Shown piece after piece: positions 48,861 through 58,236 of a stretch of 64,000 bases of DNA (the first letter of the stretch is position 1; every line of letters starts with the position of its first letter). Position numbers and translations under genes: made by a program. This stretch comes from Pseudomonadales bacterium (GTDB lineage: Bacteria > Pseudomonadota > Gammaproteobacteria > Pseudomonadales > UBA7434). Below the pieces are notes generated by a model. That model did no database searches. It was not told the DNA's origin and was given only the letters and a program-made list of their open reading frames with translations. Location of the stretch: contig JAOIUY010000008.1 of the NCBI GenBank assembly GCA_028223755.1, positions 1 through 64,000 of the forward strand, written 5' to 3'.

Positions 48861-50081
48861 TCATGCCACCATATTTTCTAATACGGTAAGATATTGATCA
48901 GCCAATACTTTTCTATCAAAATTTTCAGCGACATAATTATTACCTGTAGCGCTAATTCGTTGATAGGTGGTTTGATCGTTTTTCAATCTAATTACGGCAG
49001 CCGCTAACTCTTTAGCAGATTCTGGAGCTATACAAATACCACTATCTGCATCTTCAATAATGGTTTTAACCTCGCCCTCTACACCAAGAATAATAGGCAC
49101 AGACATCGCCATACTTTCAAAAATTTTTGAAGGAATCACCGTTTTAAAAAGGTCGAGTTTTTTCAGTAACACTAAACTAGCGTCAGTAATTGACCAAATG
49201 GCAGGCATCATATTTTTTGGCTGCTGCGGCTTCATGATAACGTTAGTCAAATTACGAGCATCCACCTGCTCTAACAGACGCGTTCGCTCCGCTCCATCGC
49301 CGACCATTAAAAATACAATATCCTCATGTTCACGAAGTATCTCAGCGGCGCCTAAAATCGTGTCCAAACCGTGCGCCAATCCATGCGTTCCCACATAGGC
49401 TGCAACAAATTTATTGTCTAAGCACCAATTTTGAGCCAGCTCTTGATTGCGCTCAGTCTTCTCGAATAAATCAAGATTCACGCCATTTCGAATCACCGTT
49501 ATATCTGATGACTGAGCTCCTCGCTCTTCAATGTGTGCTTTAAATGCCTGAGTCACAGGTACAATATGGTCGGCCTTGCGATAAAGAAAACCTTCAAGCC
49601 ACTCTAAAACATTAATCAAAAATTTATTGTTAATTGCCCCAACGGCCAAAATTGACTCTGGCCATAAATCTCGAATTTCAAGCAGCCAAGGTGCTCGCTT
49701 AAGGCGAGAAACAAAGTAACCAGCTAAACCATTAAAAAATTGTGGCGAGGTCGAAATAACCACATCGGTTTTCGACAAAAATGGCGCTATTAGAATAGCC
49801 ATAATCATATAAATAACGTAGTTAAGCGTCCGCTTTAAAAAACCTTCATTTGCTGTAATATAAGTTTTAATTTTAATAGCGCGAATGCCATCTTTATTTT
49901 CTTCGAACCACCAGCGATTGTGATAACCCGGGTAGGCTTCGCCCATAGGATGATGGGGCACACAGCTGATCACCGTGACCTCATGTCCTTGTTCGACCCA
50001 ACGTTTGCAGTGCTCATAAGTACGCGTCGCGGGGGCATTTACCTCAGGAGGAAAATAGTGGGATAAAAAAAGGATTTTCAT
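48861..50081 (-). CDS. GT4 glycosyltransferase, WbuB/WcaI-like
   Basis: 406 residues. The N-terminus KILFLSHYFPPEVNAPATRTYEH and PWLLEIRDLWPESILAVGA are typical of the WbuB/WcaI group, often fucosaminyl- or fucosyl-transferases. The nucleotide-binding C-domain has YVGTHGLAHGLDTILGAA and VIPSKIFESMAMSVPIILG. The ATG at 50081 overlaps the stop of the heparinase-like gene by one base (TAATG), so the two are coupled. A longer frame reaches 50150 but runs into that gene. Donor and acceptor unknown. Confidence 0.9.
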   Translation of the reverse strand: MKILFLSHYFPPEVNAPATRTYEHCKRWVEQGHEVTVISCVPHHPMGEAYPGYHNRWWFEENKDGIRAIKIKTYITANEGFLKRTLNYVIYMIMAILIAPFLSKTDVVISTSPQFFNGLAGYFVSRLKRAPWLLEIRDLWPESILAVGAINNKFLINVLEWLEGFLYRKADHIVPVTQAFKAHIEERGAQSSDITVIRNGVNLDLFEKTERNQELAQNWCLDNKFVAAYVGTHGLAHGLDTILGAAEILREHEDIVFLMVGDGAERTRLLEQVDARNLTNVIMKPQQPKNMMPAIWSITDASLVLLKKLDLFKTVIPSKIFESMAMSVPIILGVEGEVKTIIEDADSGICIAPESAKELAAAVIRLKNDQTTYQRISATGNNYVAENFDRKVLADQYLTVLENMVA

Positions 50082-51784
50082 TATATAAAACGCTGAATGC
50101 GATAACCTAAGTTGAGCGGCATTAAACCCTGCCGATAAATAACGATGCAATCAATATCGTGTTTAACACCAAATTCTGGGCAGTAAATAGTCTTTTCAAT
50201 ACGATACTGGCAATCAGAATTTATTGCTAACATGGCAAATACAGCACCATTAAATAATATTTTTATATTTTTTTCGTCTATTGGATCAAGCAGAAAGTCA
50301 GGGTGAATATGAATATAACTCTCAGCCTCGTGATCACCACTGCCTATTAGTGTATCAATGACATCAATACTACCAATAGTATCTTTAACAAACTTTACAT
50401 TGATATCACGTTGATGCTTAAACTGGGGCTTAAAACCGATGGTTGCACCATAAAAACCACTATAGGCTCCCGTTATATGGATATGATCATCAATCGTACT
50501 AACCTGAGCATTGTGCTTTATAGCTCTACGAGCTACCCGAAATTCCCCCCACACCTCTGACTGCTCATCACCATCAATCGAGACAGTATTATGTGCACGC
50601 GTTGAACGAACATACTGTCGAAGCTGCCCTGGCTCATACTCAAAGACACCCGTATCAACCACGAGACGCTGACCACCTAGCATTAGCTCATAACTTAAAA
50701 AGTCACAATGCGTATGCCCCGGCTGATAAGAAGGGCCAATATCTCCGCAATCCATAATTAGCATATCCGAGCCTGTTCGCAGCCCGTATAAACCACTGTC
50801 ATGCTTTTCGATAAGGGTTAGATTCTTCTCTTCCTCTTGGTATTGATAATCAAAAAGGTCATTGGCATATTGATTAAGTTTATCTAGCGAAGGCGCAATA
50901 CCAAAAGCCGAGTCATTAAATAACGGGATTTTTTTGTCCGGAAAAACAATATCGTTTAACCAATTTAAATTAGAAATAGAAAATTGCTTGAGCTGACTAA
51001 TAAAATCGCGATCGAACAATGCACTATTGCTAATCGCTAAATTATAAATATCCAAATAATTTTCTAACATCAAAGCATGGTATTGTGGCGACCTCTCATA
51101 GTGACCGCCATCAGCAAGTGTTTGTTCTTTTAATTGCAGAATAATTTCTTTCTGACCACGCTTTAGCCATCGCATTGCATTTTTATCTTGAATGTCTGCG
51201 CCGTAAAAAAAACAACCGGCAAATAAAAATGCCTTTAAATTTTCAAAATAGTGGTTGGCTAGTATATGTTGTTCATCATTACGCTCTAACCAAAGTATTT
51301 GTTCATAGAGGCTGTTTAATAATTTTTTATTTAGATACTGCTTGTTTTTATTCAAAAAAAATAGCCAATTAACTATTCTTAGGCTGCAGGTAAACGGCTC
51401 CCAAGCTGGCTGATTAGGCTGTTTATTGCTGACTATCCAGTCAGAAATCAAGGTAAATTTATCTTCAGCAGTCCACGCAAGATCACGTAAATAATCAAAG
51501 TAATGTAAATTATAACGCCATAGCCGCTGTGTATCAGCTGGACACCAATCGATATTATTTAATTGAAAAGAACGTGCCTGATTTAAAAATTGAATCGCAT
51601 TTTTATCTCCTACCCTACAGCTTGTAGTAATAGGATCAAATAGATGAGCCTGATTAAGATGATGCTGAGGGCAGCTTGTGTGAACAACGATGGAAGGAAA
51701 TTTTCTACGCAAGACGTAATAACAAAGTTGGCGAAATTTTAGATATTTAAGCGTATTTAATAATCGAATAATTTTTCGAATCAT
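50081..51784 (-). CDS. Heparinase II/III-family protein
   Basis: 567 residues, with an alpha-toroid first half (NLHYFDYLRDLAW, HILANHYFENLKAFLFAGCFF, ADGGHYERSPQYHALML) and a beta-sandwich second half (SYQPGHTHCDFLSYEL, VVDTGVFEYEPG, RSTRAHNTVSIDG). The Asn-His-Tyr and His-x-His/Arg groups used by uronate lyases are visible. No signal peptide, so in EPS loci such proteins may modify polymer precursors rather than degrade exported polymer. It is the neighbour of a two-domain dehydrogenase, a pairing common in exosortase-linked loci. Epimerase or lyase activity is not settled. Confidence 0.87.
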   Translation of the reverse strand: MIRKIIRLLNTLKYLKFRQLCYYVLRRKFPSIVVHTSCPQHHLNQAHLFDPITTSCRVGDKNAIQFLNQARSFQLNNIDWCPADTQRLWRYNLHYFDYLRDLAWTAEDKFTLISDWIVSNKQPNQPAWEPFTCSLRIVNWLFFLNKNKQYLNKKLLNSLYEQILWLERNDEQHILANHYFENLKAFLFAGCFFYGADIQDKNAMRWLKRGQKEIILQLKEQTLADGGHYERSPQYHALMLENYLDIYNLAISNSALFDRDFISQLKQFSISNLNWLNDIVFPDKKIPLFNDSAFGIAPSLDKLNQYANDLFDYQYQEEEKNLTLIEKHDSGLYGLRTGSDMLIMDCGDIGPSYQPGHTHCDFLSYELMLGGQRLVVDTGVFEYEPGQLRQYVRSTRAHNTVSIDGDEQSEVWGEFRVARRAIKHNAQVSTIDDHIHITGAYSGFYGATIGFKPQFKHQRDINVKFVKDTIGSIDVIDTLIGSGDHEAESYIHIHPDFLLDPIDEKNIKILFNGAVFAMLAINSDCQYRIEKTIYCPEFGVKHDIDCIVIYRQGLMPLNLGYRIQRFI

Positions 51785-51825
51785 ATTAAATACGCTCGCC
51801 AATTAAATTATGCATTAATTTACGT

Positions 51826-53952
51826 CTAACTAATTTGATCTATAACGTCAAAACAAGCCGTGGTAACTTCACTTAATTCTTCAAAAGCAATGAGCTGCGA
51901 AGCATCACCTGTAGTTATAGCATCTACAAATGCTTGTGCACATTGAGCCTGCCCTTTATCTTGGCGCCATAATTTATCGGACTTAAATCCGGGCCAACCA
52001 TAACCTCGCAACATACGGAAATTATCCAACTGCAATACAGCGCCATTACAAAAAACCTCTAAACGCTCTTTGGATAATGACTTGCTTCCATTAGCAAGAT
52101 AATTAACAACACCAATAGATCCGTTTTTAAATCGCAATTGTATAGAAACTGAATCCTGACACTGACTTTCCATCGCCATAGCATTAACCGACTCAATCGA
52201 CGCACCCGCTAAATGTCGTAACAGATCAATAAAATGACAAGCTTCACCAATAATTCGCCCGCCACCCATCACAGGATCATGTACCCAGTGGTCACTAGGA
52301 ATAAAGCCTGCATTAACAGTCATAACCATGCTAACAGGTGAACTTTGTTGACTCAGCAATTGCTTTACTTTAACTACATGAGGTGCATAACGACGATTAA
52401 ACCCGACCATCAATAATGGCTTAACCTCTAAACCGCTATAAATATTACTGACTTGCTGCAACTCTTCACGGTTTAAAACTAATGGCTTTTCAACAAAAAT
52501 ATGCTTGCCGTTTTCTAACCCCATACAAACTTGCTTAGCATGACTATTATGGCGAGTTGAAATAACTAAGCCATTCACATCAGGATCTGCGAATACTGCC
52601 GCGGTATCCGTCGTCGCCTCTTCTAGGCCATTCTTTTTACCAACATGAACACTACTCACGCCGGTTGCTGAAGCAATAGATTTTAATCTTGCCCCTGTTT
52701 TGGTAAATGCAGGCACTAAAACACTCGAGGCATAATTACCCGCGCCAATAAAAGCAAGCGATGCATCCGCAGAAGAATGCCCAGCCACTTTCGCATTAGT
52801 ATTCAAAGACACGATGCGCTGAACTGTGCCTTTTTCGCTTGTATGACTCTGTGTTAAGTCGTACTCGAGTAATACGCCTAATGGATTCCCATCACTAATC
52901 AGGTCATAAGCGGCAGACGCATCTTCAAGCTTAAAGCGATGACTGATTAACGGCTTCATATCAAGGCGACCATCGGCCATCATATCGAGAATGGCCTCAA
53001 AATTACGCTGCTCGGTCCAACGGACTAACCCAAAGGGATAATCATTACCGCCCTCTTCATAACTTGGGTCATAGCGACCAGGACCATAAGAACAGGAAAC
53101 CTGAAAAGAGAGCTCTTTTTCGTAAAAATCGGCACGAGACATTTCCATACCCACAACACCAACTAATACAATACGTCCACGTTGACGACACATGGTAGCG
53201 GCTTGATGAATAGGCTCGTTGCTTTTTGTCGATGCAGTTATTAATACGGCGTCGACACCACGGCCACGGCTGTAATTTTCTGCCACGGTGATGGGATCTT
53301 GTCCTTCAGACAGATTAACCACCTCGGCACCTAACTGTTTAGCTAAAGCAATTTTCTCAGCATCAAAATCGATACCAAGTACTCGACAACCATGTGCACG
53401 TAATAGCTGAACTGCGACTAATCCAATTAGGCCCAGCCCAGTAACCACTACCGTTTCGCCGAGTGTAGGCTTGATTAAACGAATACCTTGTAATGCAATT
53501 GCACCAATAACTGTAAAAGCAGCTGATTCGTCATCGACAGAATCGGGAATTTTAGCGCACAGATTTTTAGGTACGGACACAAATTCGGCATGCTTGCCAT
53601 TGGAGACCACACGATCACCGATAGAAAACTCATCACTTCTACTTTCTACCACACGACCAACGTTACAGTATCCCAGTGGCAAAGGCATATCGAGTTTATG
53701 TCTTACCGCATCCACGGTTGGCATTAGACCGTCGGTCTGAACTTTCTCAATCACTTGCTTAACTTTATCGGGCTGCGAGCGAGCCTTTTGAATTAAGTTT
53801 GCCTTACCAAAATCGACAAGCATGCGCTCAGTACCAGCAGAAACTAAGGTGCTCGCCGTCTGGACAAGCAGGCCGTCCGACATTGCAGTAGGTGCAGGTA
53901 CATCCTCTAGGACTGTTTCGCCAGTTTTAAGATTTTGTAAGACTTGTTTCAT
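51826..53952 (-). CDS. Two-domain dehydrogenase: zinc-type MDR plus Gfo/Idh/MocA
   Basis: 708 residues. Residues 1-370 are a medium-chain dehydrogenase/reductase with the nucleotide loop VVVTGLGLIGLVAVQLLRAHG. Residues 395-700 are a Gfo/Idh/MocA oxidoreductase (LAFIGAGNYASSVLVPAF, GLENGKHIFVEKPLVLN, GGGRIIGEACHFIDLLRHLAG). Such fusions sit next to heparinase-like genes in EPS and teichuronic-type loci. It probably oxidises or epimerises a sugar nucleotide or a lipid-linked sugar. Only 41 bases separate it from the heparinase-like start. Confidence 0.88.
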   Translation of the reverse strand: MKQVLQNLKTGETVLEDVPAPTAMSDGLLVQTASTLVSAGTERMLVDFGKANLIQKARSQPDKVKQVIEKVQTDGLMPTVDAVRHKLDMPLPLGYCNVGRVVESRSDEFSIGDRVVSNGKHAEFVSVPKNLCAKIPDSVDDESAAFTVIGAIALQGIRLIKPTLGETVVVTGLGLIGLVAVQLLRAHGCRVLGIDFDAEKIALAKQLGAEVVNLSEGQDPITVAENYSRGRGVDAVLITASTKSNEPIHQAATMCRQRGRIVLVGVVGMEMSRADFYEKELSFQVSCSYGPGRYDPSYEEGGNDYPFGLVRWTEQRNFEAILDMMADGRLDMKPLISHRFKLEDASAAYDLISDGNPLGVLLEYDLTQSHTSEKGTVQRIVSLNTNAKVAGHSSADASLAFIGAGNYASSVLVPAFTKTGARLKSIASATGVSSVHVGKKNGLEEATTDTAAVFADPDVNGLVISTRHNSHAKQVCMGLENGKHIFVEKPLVLNREELQQVSNIYSGLEVKPLLMVGFNRRYAPHVVKVKQLLSQQSSPVSMVMTVNAGFIPSDHWVHDPVMGGGRIIGEACHFIDLLRHLAGASIESVNAMAMESQCQDSVSIQLRFKNGSIGVVNYLANGSKSLSKERLEVFCNGAVLQLDNFRMLRGYGWPGFKSDKLWRQDKGQAQCAQAFVDAITTGDASQLIAFEELSEVTTACFDVIDQIS

Positions 53953-54178
53953 TATTGTTTATCTACCGTCTGTAATGCTTATAAAGCGCTCATGTAAAGG
54001 ATAGACCCATATACCCTATTTTGAAAATGAAGGCATCAAAATGGAACATGCCATGAAGTGTTTAAATATTCTACTGGCTGATTACTTCAACCAAAGTAAC
54101 CTCAAGCCAAAATAATTGCCGACTAATTAATCAATGAAATTTTATTTAAAACCTACACCGTCAAACTTATTTTATCTT
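53953..54178. other. 226-base spacer inside the polysaccharide locus
   Basis: The longest gap within the locus. No open frame or terminator hairpin was found. A TTGACG hexamer on the minus strand (around 54163-54168) has no well-spaced -10. It may separate two transcripts. Confidence 0.4.
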
Positions 54179-55300
54179 TTACGCCAATTGTTTATATACC
54201 TCATTTAATCGACTAAAATTCGTACTAGTCATAAAGTTACTAATAAGATGCTGCTTACCTTTTAATGCTTTATTTCTAGCTTGCTCTTTATTTTCACTAA
54301 TCCATATCAATTCTTTAGCAATCACTGACGGTTCTGCCGACTCTAAACTCGAACCTCGCTCATTAGTAATAACATCAGCCAAAAAGCCCTGCTTGGTAGT
54401 AATAACATACAGACCCGTCATTAAAGCCTCATTAATGGTGTTGTTATGACCCTCACCATCGTGAGACGTGGGATAACAGTAAATATCTTGGCGAGAAAAT
54501 TCTAATAAAACCTCTTCATAAGGCTGTCGCCCTCGACGCTTTATCAACAAATTGTTGTTCACTAACTCGTTATTATCCAAAAAGGTATCTAACCACGAAG
54601 AAAATTCACTATGCTCTTCACCTACGACAGTGAGACATATTTTAACGCCTTTTGTTGCCGCCATATGACAGGCCTCAACCAATGGTTTAACACCTTTTCC
54701 TTCATAGCAATAACCAACAAATAGTACCTGTAAGAAATCTCCAGAAAAAACTTCTCTGTCCTGCTGACTTACAAGTTCATCTGGCACAACATTAGGAAAG
54801 TATTCGGCCTCTACATTGAATTCGCTTAAGAAAAAAGAAATATATACTTTACCTTCACAAAGCACTTTTTTTGATTGAGCAACAATAAAAGCTGTCATCC
54901 ATCGATATAATTTACCGCTATCATTGTAAGACGATATAAACGCACCCGCTTTCACTTCATATAATACAGGGATATGCAACAAACGACTTAAGCACACAAC
55001 CATGAACTCTCTAGGAAGCGCTGAACGATATTGAGCTAATACATGAACGGCCTTAGGGCGAAATTTAATAAGGTGACAAAAAAATCTTAATGTATCAATT
55101 ATCATTCGCCAAAAAAAATTATCAAACTTTAACTGCCCACGAAAAGTGTGGTAACAAGGTTTCAACTCAAATTCATCGCTTTTAAAAAAGCTTAAAAGCG
55201 TAGCCATATTTCGAGTGTATCCGCCAGACCCTCCTCCGTAGGCATTTTTTAATGACTTGCATGAAGTTTGCGGGCCGTATAAGCAAATTGGTATTCTCAT
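54179..55300 (-). CDS. GT4-family glycosyltransferase
   Basis: 373 residues. It has a glycine-rich N-terminal loop (YGGGSGGYTRNMATLLS) and VLFVGYCYEGKGVKPLVEACHMA for the Rossmann C-domain. HDGEGHNNTINEALMTGLYVITTKQG contains the conserved Glu pair contacting the donor phosphate. No membrane helix apart from a short hydrophobic patch. It follows the 55393 sulfotransferase after 92 bases. Sugar specificity unknown. Confidence 0.82.
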   Translation of the reverse strand: MRIPICLYGPQTSCKSLKNAYGGGSGGYTRNMATLLSFFKSDEFELKPCYHTFRGQLKFDNFFWRMIIDTLRFFCHLIKFRPKAVHVLAQYRSALPREFMVVCLSRLLHIPVLYEVKAGAFISSYNDSGKLYRWMTAFIVAQSKKVLCEGKVYISFFLSEFNVEAEYFPNVVPDELVSQQDREVFSGDFLQVLFVGYCYEGKGVKPLVEACHMAATKGVKICLTVVGEEHSEFSSWLDTFLDNNELVNNNLLIKRRGRQPYEEVLLEFSRQDIYCYPTSHDGEGHNNTINEALMTGLYVITTKQGFLADVITNERGSSLESAEPSVIAKELIWISENKEQARNKALKGKQHLISNFMTSTNFSRLNEVYKQLA

Positions 55301-55392
55301 TAAGTAGCCTTTATCGATTCTTTATAGTGCAGCTTATCAATACAGCCGATTAAATTTAAAATTAAGTCGTTACAAACTAAACACTCGTAATT

Positions 55393-56208
55393 CTAATTTT
55401 TTGAAATAATAGGTTTATAGCAGATATTCCTCATAGCTTTATTTCCTAACCGATTCAGGCGCTGCTTAAAACTATCTGACCCATGCAATATAGTAGAATT
55501 TATTTCACCCGAAAGATTAACTTTATTATATTGCTCTTGAAGAATCCTCACATGCCGCTGTATAGCCCAATTATAAAGCTCTTGATCCAGACCTATATTA
55601 TGAACAATTAGCTCTCTATAACGATCTATATTATTATGTATTTCTTTTGCAATGACCCCCTTTTTAGCTTCATTGGAAGGCTTGGAATAATCGATATCAA
55701 AGCTTTCATTAAGTAAGAGCTTTTTTAATAGCACTAGAGACTCATCGAAACGCTCGACAAAACCAACAAAAATATTAAGCTCTTCAATTTTTCTCTTGGC
55801 GCCATCCAAATCGTCTTCACTGCCAGTCAAAAAAAACACTTGCCTATTTCGATGATTTGGCTCTTGTAGCCAGGTCTCAAAATCAACTTCTCGTCCGCCT
55901 TTTTCAATACTATGCTGATACCCTGATATTAATCGTTTCTGCGGATCCCTAAGCCAAGTGACCCATTGCAACTTATCGGCAACCGAACCGTAATCAACGT
56001 AAGGTCTTAAACCATGCCCAGCTATACTATTTAATTTAGGGAATAATTTAATGTCACGCTCAATTTCACGACGACCATAGACATAACAATTTCTTGGCGG
56101 GATAGCATCTAAGTGCCTAATACCATTATTTTTTCTGAGCACATCAGAAAACGTTGTTCCGGATGCTTTTATAATATGGCAAAAGGCTAGTATCTTATCG
56201 TTTTTCAA
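55393..56208 (-). CDS. Carbohydrate sulfotransferase (family 2-like)
   Basis: 271 residues. The 5'-phosphosulfate loop is in FCHIIKASGTTFSDVLR (residues 10-26) and the 3'-phosphate site in WLRDPQKRLISGYQHS. Both fit the Sulfotransfer_2 family that moves sulfate from PAPS to sugar hydroxyls. In vertebrates this family includes chondroitin and heparan 2-O enzymes. It is coupled to the preceding GT by a four-base ATGA overlap. Its tight packing with the flippase and polymerase indicates the polymer, not a small molecule, is its substrate. Confidence 0.8.
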   Translation of the reverse strand: MKNDKILAFCHIIKASGTTFSDVLRKNNGIRHLDAIPPRNCYVYGRREIERDIKLFPKLNSIAGHGLRPYVDYGSVADKLQWVTWLRDPQKRLISGYQHSIEKGGREVDFETWLQEPNHRNRQVFFLTGSEDDLDGAKRKIEELNIFVGFVERFDESLVLLKKLLLNESFDIDYSKPSNEAKKGVIAKEIHNNIDRYRELIVHNIGLDQELYNWAIQRHVRILQEQYNKVNLSGEINSTILHGSDSFKQRLNRLGNKAMRNICYKPIISKN

Positions 56209-57338
56209 TTAGTGCCTCTCATTGTGTTTGCATCTATTAATGCTAAATAATCAGCCCTAAAGCGCTGCATACTGCATAACTCAGCAACTCGCTCTCTCGA
56301 AGCCGAACCAATAAAATCTCTATCAGTTTTTTTCATGTCTAAACAATATCGTAACTTCTCCATCAATATTTCGACATTGTCGGATGGAAATATATATCCA
56401 TCCTTGCCATCACTTATAATCGCCGGAACATCTGATACATCTGAAGCCACGACTAAAGATTCACAGGCCATCGCCTCTACAACTACATTTGGAAAGCCCT
56501 CCCATAGTGAGGGCAAAACAACAATATCTACTGCGGAATATAATTCTGGCATATTTTTTTTTGGACCAATAAATTTAAAATTATTTGTTAACTGGTAATC
56601 ATCAATTAACTTCATTAATGATTCATATAACACTTGATCAAATATATTGCCTGCAAAAACAACTTTAAGATATCGCAAATATGATGCAGGCAGACTATTT
56701 ATAGCCTCGATAAGACAACGATGGTTTTTTTGCGCCTCAACACGAGCCGGCAATAAAATGACCACTTCTTCGTCGACTATATCGGGACAAACATCGTTAA
56801 TAACGACTTCTGTTTTTTTAAAATAATCTAAATCAACGGCATTATAGATAACATGAATAATCGGGCTAAACATTCTTAGCTCTTTGCCATATGTTGCTTT
56901 AATCGTATTTGCATTAACGACTACTGCATGACCAAACCTAGATAGTAATCTCTCTAAAAAAACTCTTGACCGAGAATGACCCAAATCAACATTTCGCTCA
57001 GAAGTAATAATCCTAGGTACTCCTGCCAAGCGACCTATTAAGCGAGCATACATATTAGGTATAAATAAATAACTTATTAATACCTGAGGCTTATATTGCT
57101 TCAAAAATCTCCATAAATGGTATATAAATTTGAGATCAACTTTATGCTGCTTGACGATCTCAATCACTTCTACACGTTTATCTAATTGGTAGGCAAGCTG
57201 ATTATTCGAATGGTAAACCAATAATGCTATCTCATTACCTGCACGCGACAGTTCGTTAGCTAACAACACCATTTGCCGCTGCGCCCCACCAGATACTAGC
57301 GAACTAATAAATAACAGAATTTTTTTATTATCACGCAT
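56205..57338 (-). CDS. GT4-family glycosyltransferase
   Basis: 377 residues. LLFISSLVSGGAQRQMVLLANELSRAG at the N-terminus, VPRIITSERNVDLGHS, VILLPARVEAQKNHRCLIEAI and DIVVLPSLWEGFPNVVVEAMACESLVVASDVSDVP are classical GT4 features. It begins four bases after the 57343 sulfotransferase and overlaps the next sulfotransferase by four. It resembles GalNAc/GlcNAc alpha-transferases such as PglA/PglH or WbnH, but the sugar is unknown. Confidence 0.9.
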   Translation of the reverse strand: MRDNKKILLFISSLVSGGAQRQMVLLANELSRAGNEIALLVYHSNNQLAYQLDKRVEVIEIVKQHKVDLKFIYHLWRFLKQYKPQVLISYLFIPNMYARLIGRLAGVPRIITSERNVDLGHSRSRVFLERLLSRFGHAVVVNANTIKATYGKELRMFSPIIHVIYNAVDLDYFKKTEVVINDVCPDIVDEEVVILLPARVEAQKNHRCLIEAINSLPASYLRYLKVVFAGNIFDQVLYESLMKLIDDYQLTNNFKFIGPKKNMPELYSAVDIVVLPSLWEGFPNVVVEAMACESLVVASDVSDVPAIISDGKDGYIFPSDNVEILMEKLRYCLDMKKTDRDFIGSASRERVAELCSMQRFRADYLALIDANTMRGTN

Positions 57339-57342
57339 AAAT

Positions 57343-58236
57343 TTAATACTTCTTCCAGTGCTGAAGATCTCTATTTAACAATTGCTGTAATAGATCGATA
57401 TCGTCACTAAAATAATCATTCAACTCTTTACTAAGCTTATCTGACAATGGCTTACGAGGACGCTCAACAGTATTCCAACGATTAATCAATGCGCCTATAC
57501 CTGTCCCCTGGGTAAAACCGAATTTGTTTTTTATCAGCATTACTCTTCTTAAATAACGCCTCACCCACATCCATTTTCTCTGCTTAGCTGGGTTGCTAGG
57601 CGTAAAATCACTGCGCCCATCATCCTCTACATCAATATGCTTTAACACCTGCCTATAAACTTTCTCGGGGTGCGCTTTCATGTCATCCATTAACAAAACC
57701 AGCACATTCTCTTTATCAACTTGTTGATAAACACGCTCAAGAAGCTTGCCAAATAAACAGGAATCACCATATAAATAATGCCTTTCATCTAAGCATGTTG
57801 GCGGGAATGGAAGGTCGCCATTTTTTCTTTTTTCTTGCGCCACCCAAGCCGCCTCAAAATTTGTGATAGTTTCATCACCAGAAAAAACTTTTTGATCATG
57901 CAGCGAAACCGCAGCTTCTATTGGGTTTCTTAAACAAACAATAAATTTTGCTGATGAGTTGACGGCTAATATATTTTCTACCGCCGTTTCAGAAACCAAA
58001 TACCAGACAGACGCCTCTCCTACAGCCTTATGTTTTTCAGTAACCGAATCAAATAACGATTGATATTGGTTTAAACTAAATACCGAGTGATGATTAGAGT
58101 CTGTATTAAAAAAATGCGGTTCTTTAGGATCGCTCATGAAAATATGATTATGATCTCTTAGCCAATCGGCCAGCGATGTGGTGCCGCATTTAGGGGCGCC
58201 AATAATGAAAAAACTAGGTTTTTTATTTAGAGACAT
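57343..58236 (-). CDS. Sulfotransferase (family 1/3, heparan N/O-sulfotransferase-like)
   Basis: 297 residues. PSFFIIGAPKCGTTSLADWL carries the PAPS 5' loop with the catalytic Lys; SDPKEPHFFN is the KEPxFF segment typical of heparan N-deacetylase/N-sulfotransferase and 3-O enzymes. KFIVCLRNPIEAAVSLHDQ gives the 3' phosphate site. It belongs to a different sulfotransferase family from the 55393 gene, so two different positions or sugars may be sulfated. The start overlaps the flippase stop by 14 bases. Confidence 0.88.
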   Translation of the reverse strand: MSLNKKPSFFIIGAPKCGTTSLADWLRDHNHIFMSDPKEPHFFNTDSNHHSVFSLNQYQSLFDSVTEKHKAVGEASVWYLVSETAVENILAVNSSAKFIVCLRNPIEAAVSLHDQKVFSGDETITNFEAAWVAQEKRKNGDLPFPPTCLDERHYLYGDSCLFGKLLERVYQQVDKENVLVLLMDDMKAHPEKVYRQVLKHIDVEDDGRSDFTPSNPAKQRKWMWVRRYLRRVMLIKNKFGFTQGTGIGALINRWNTVERPRKPLSDKLSKELNDYFSDDIDLLQQLLNRDLQHWKKY

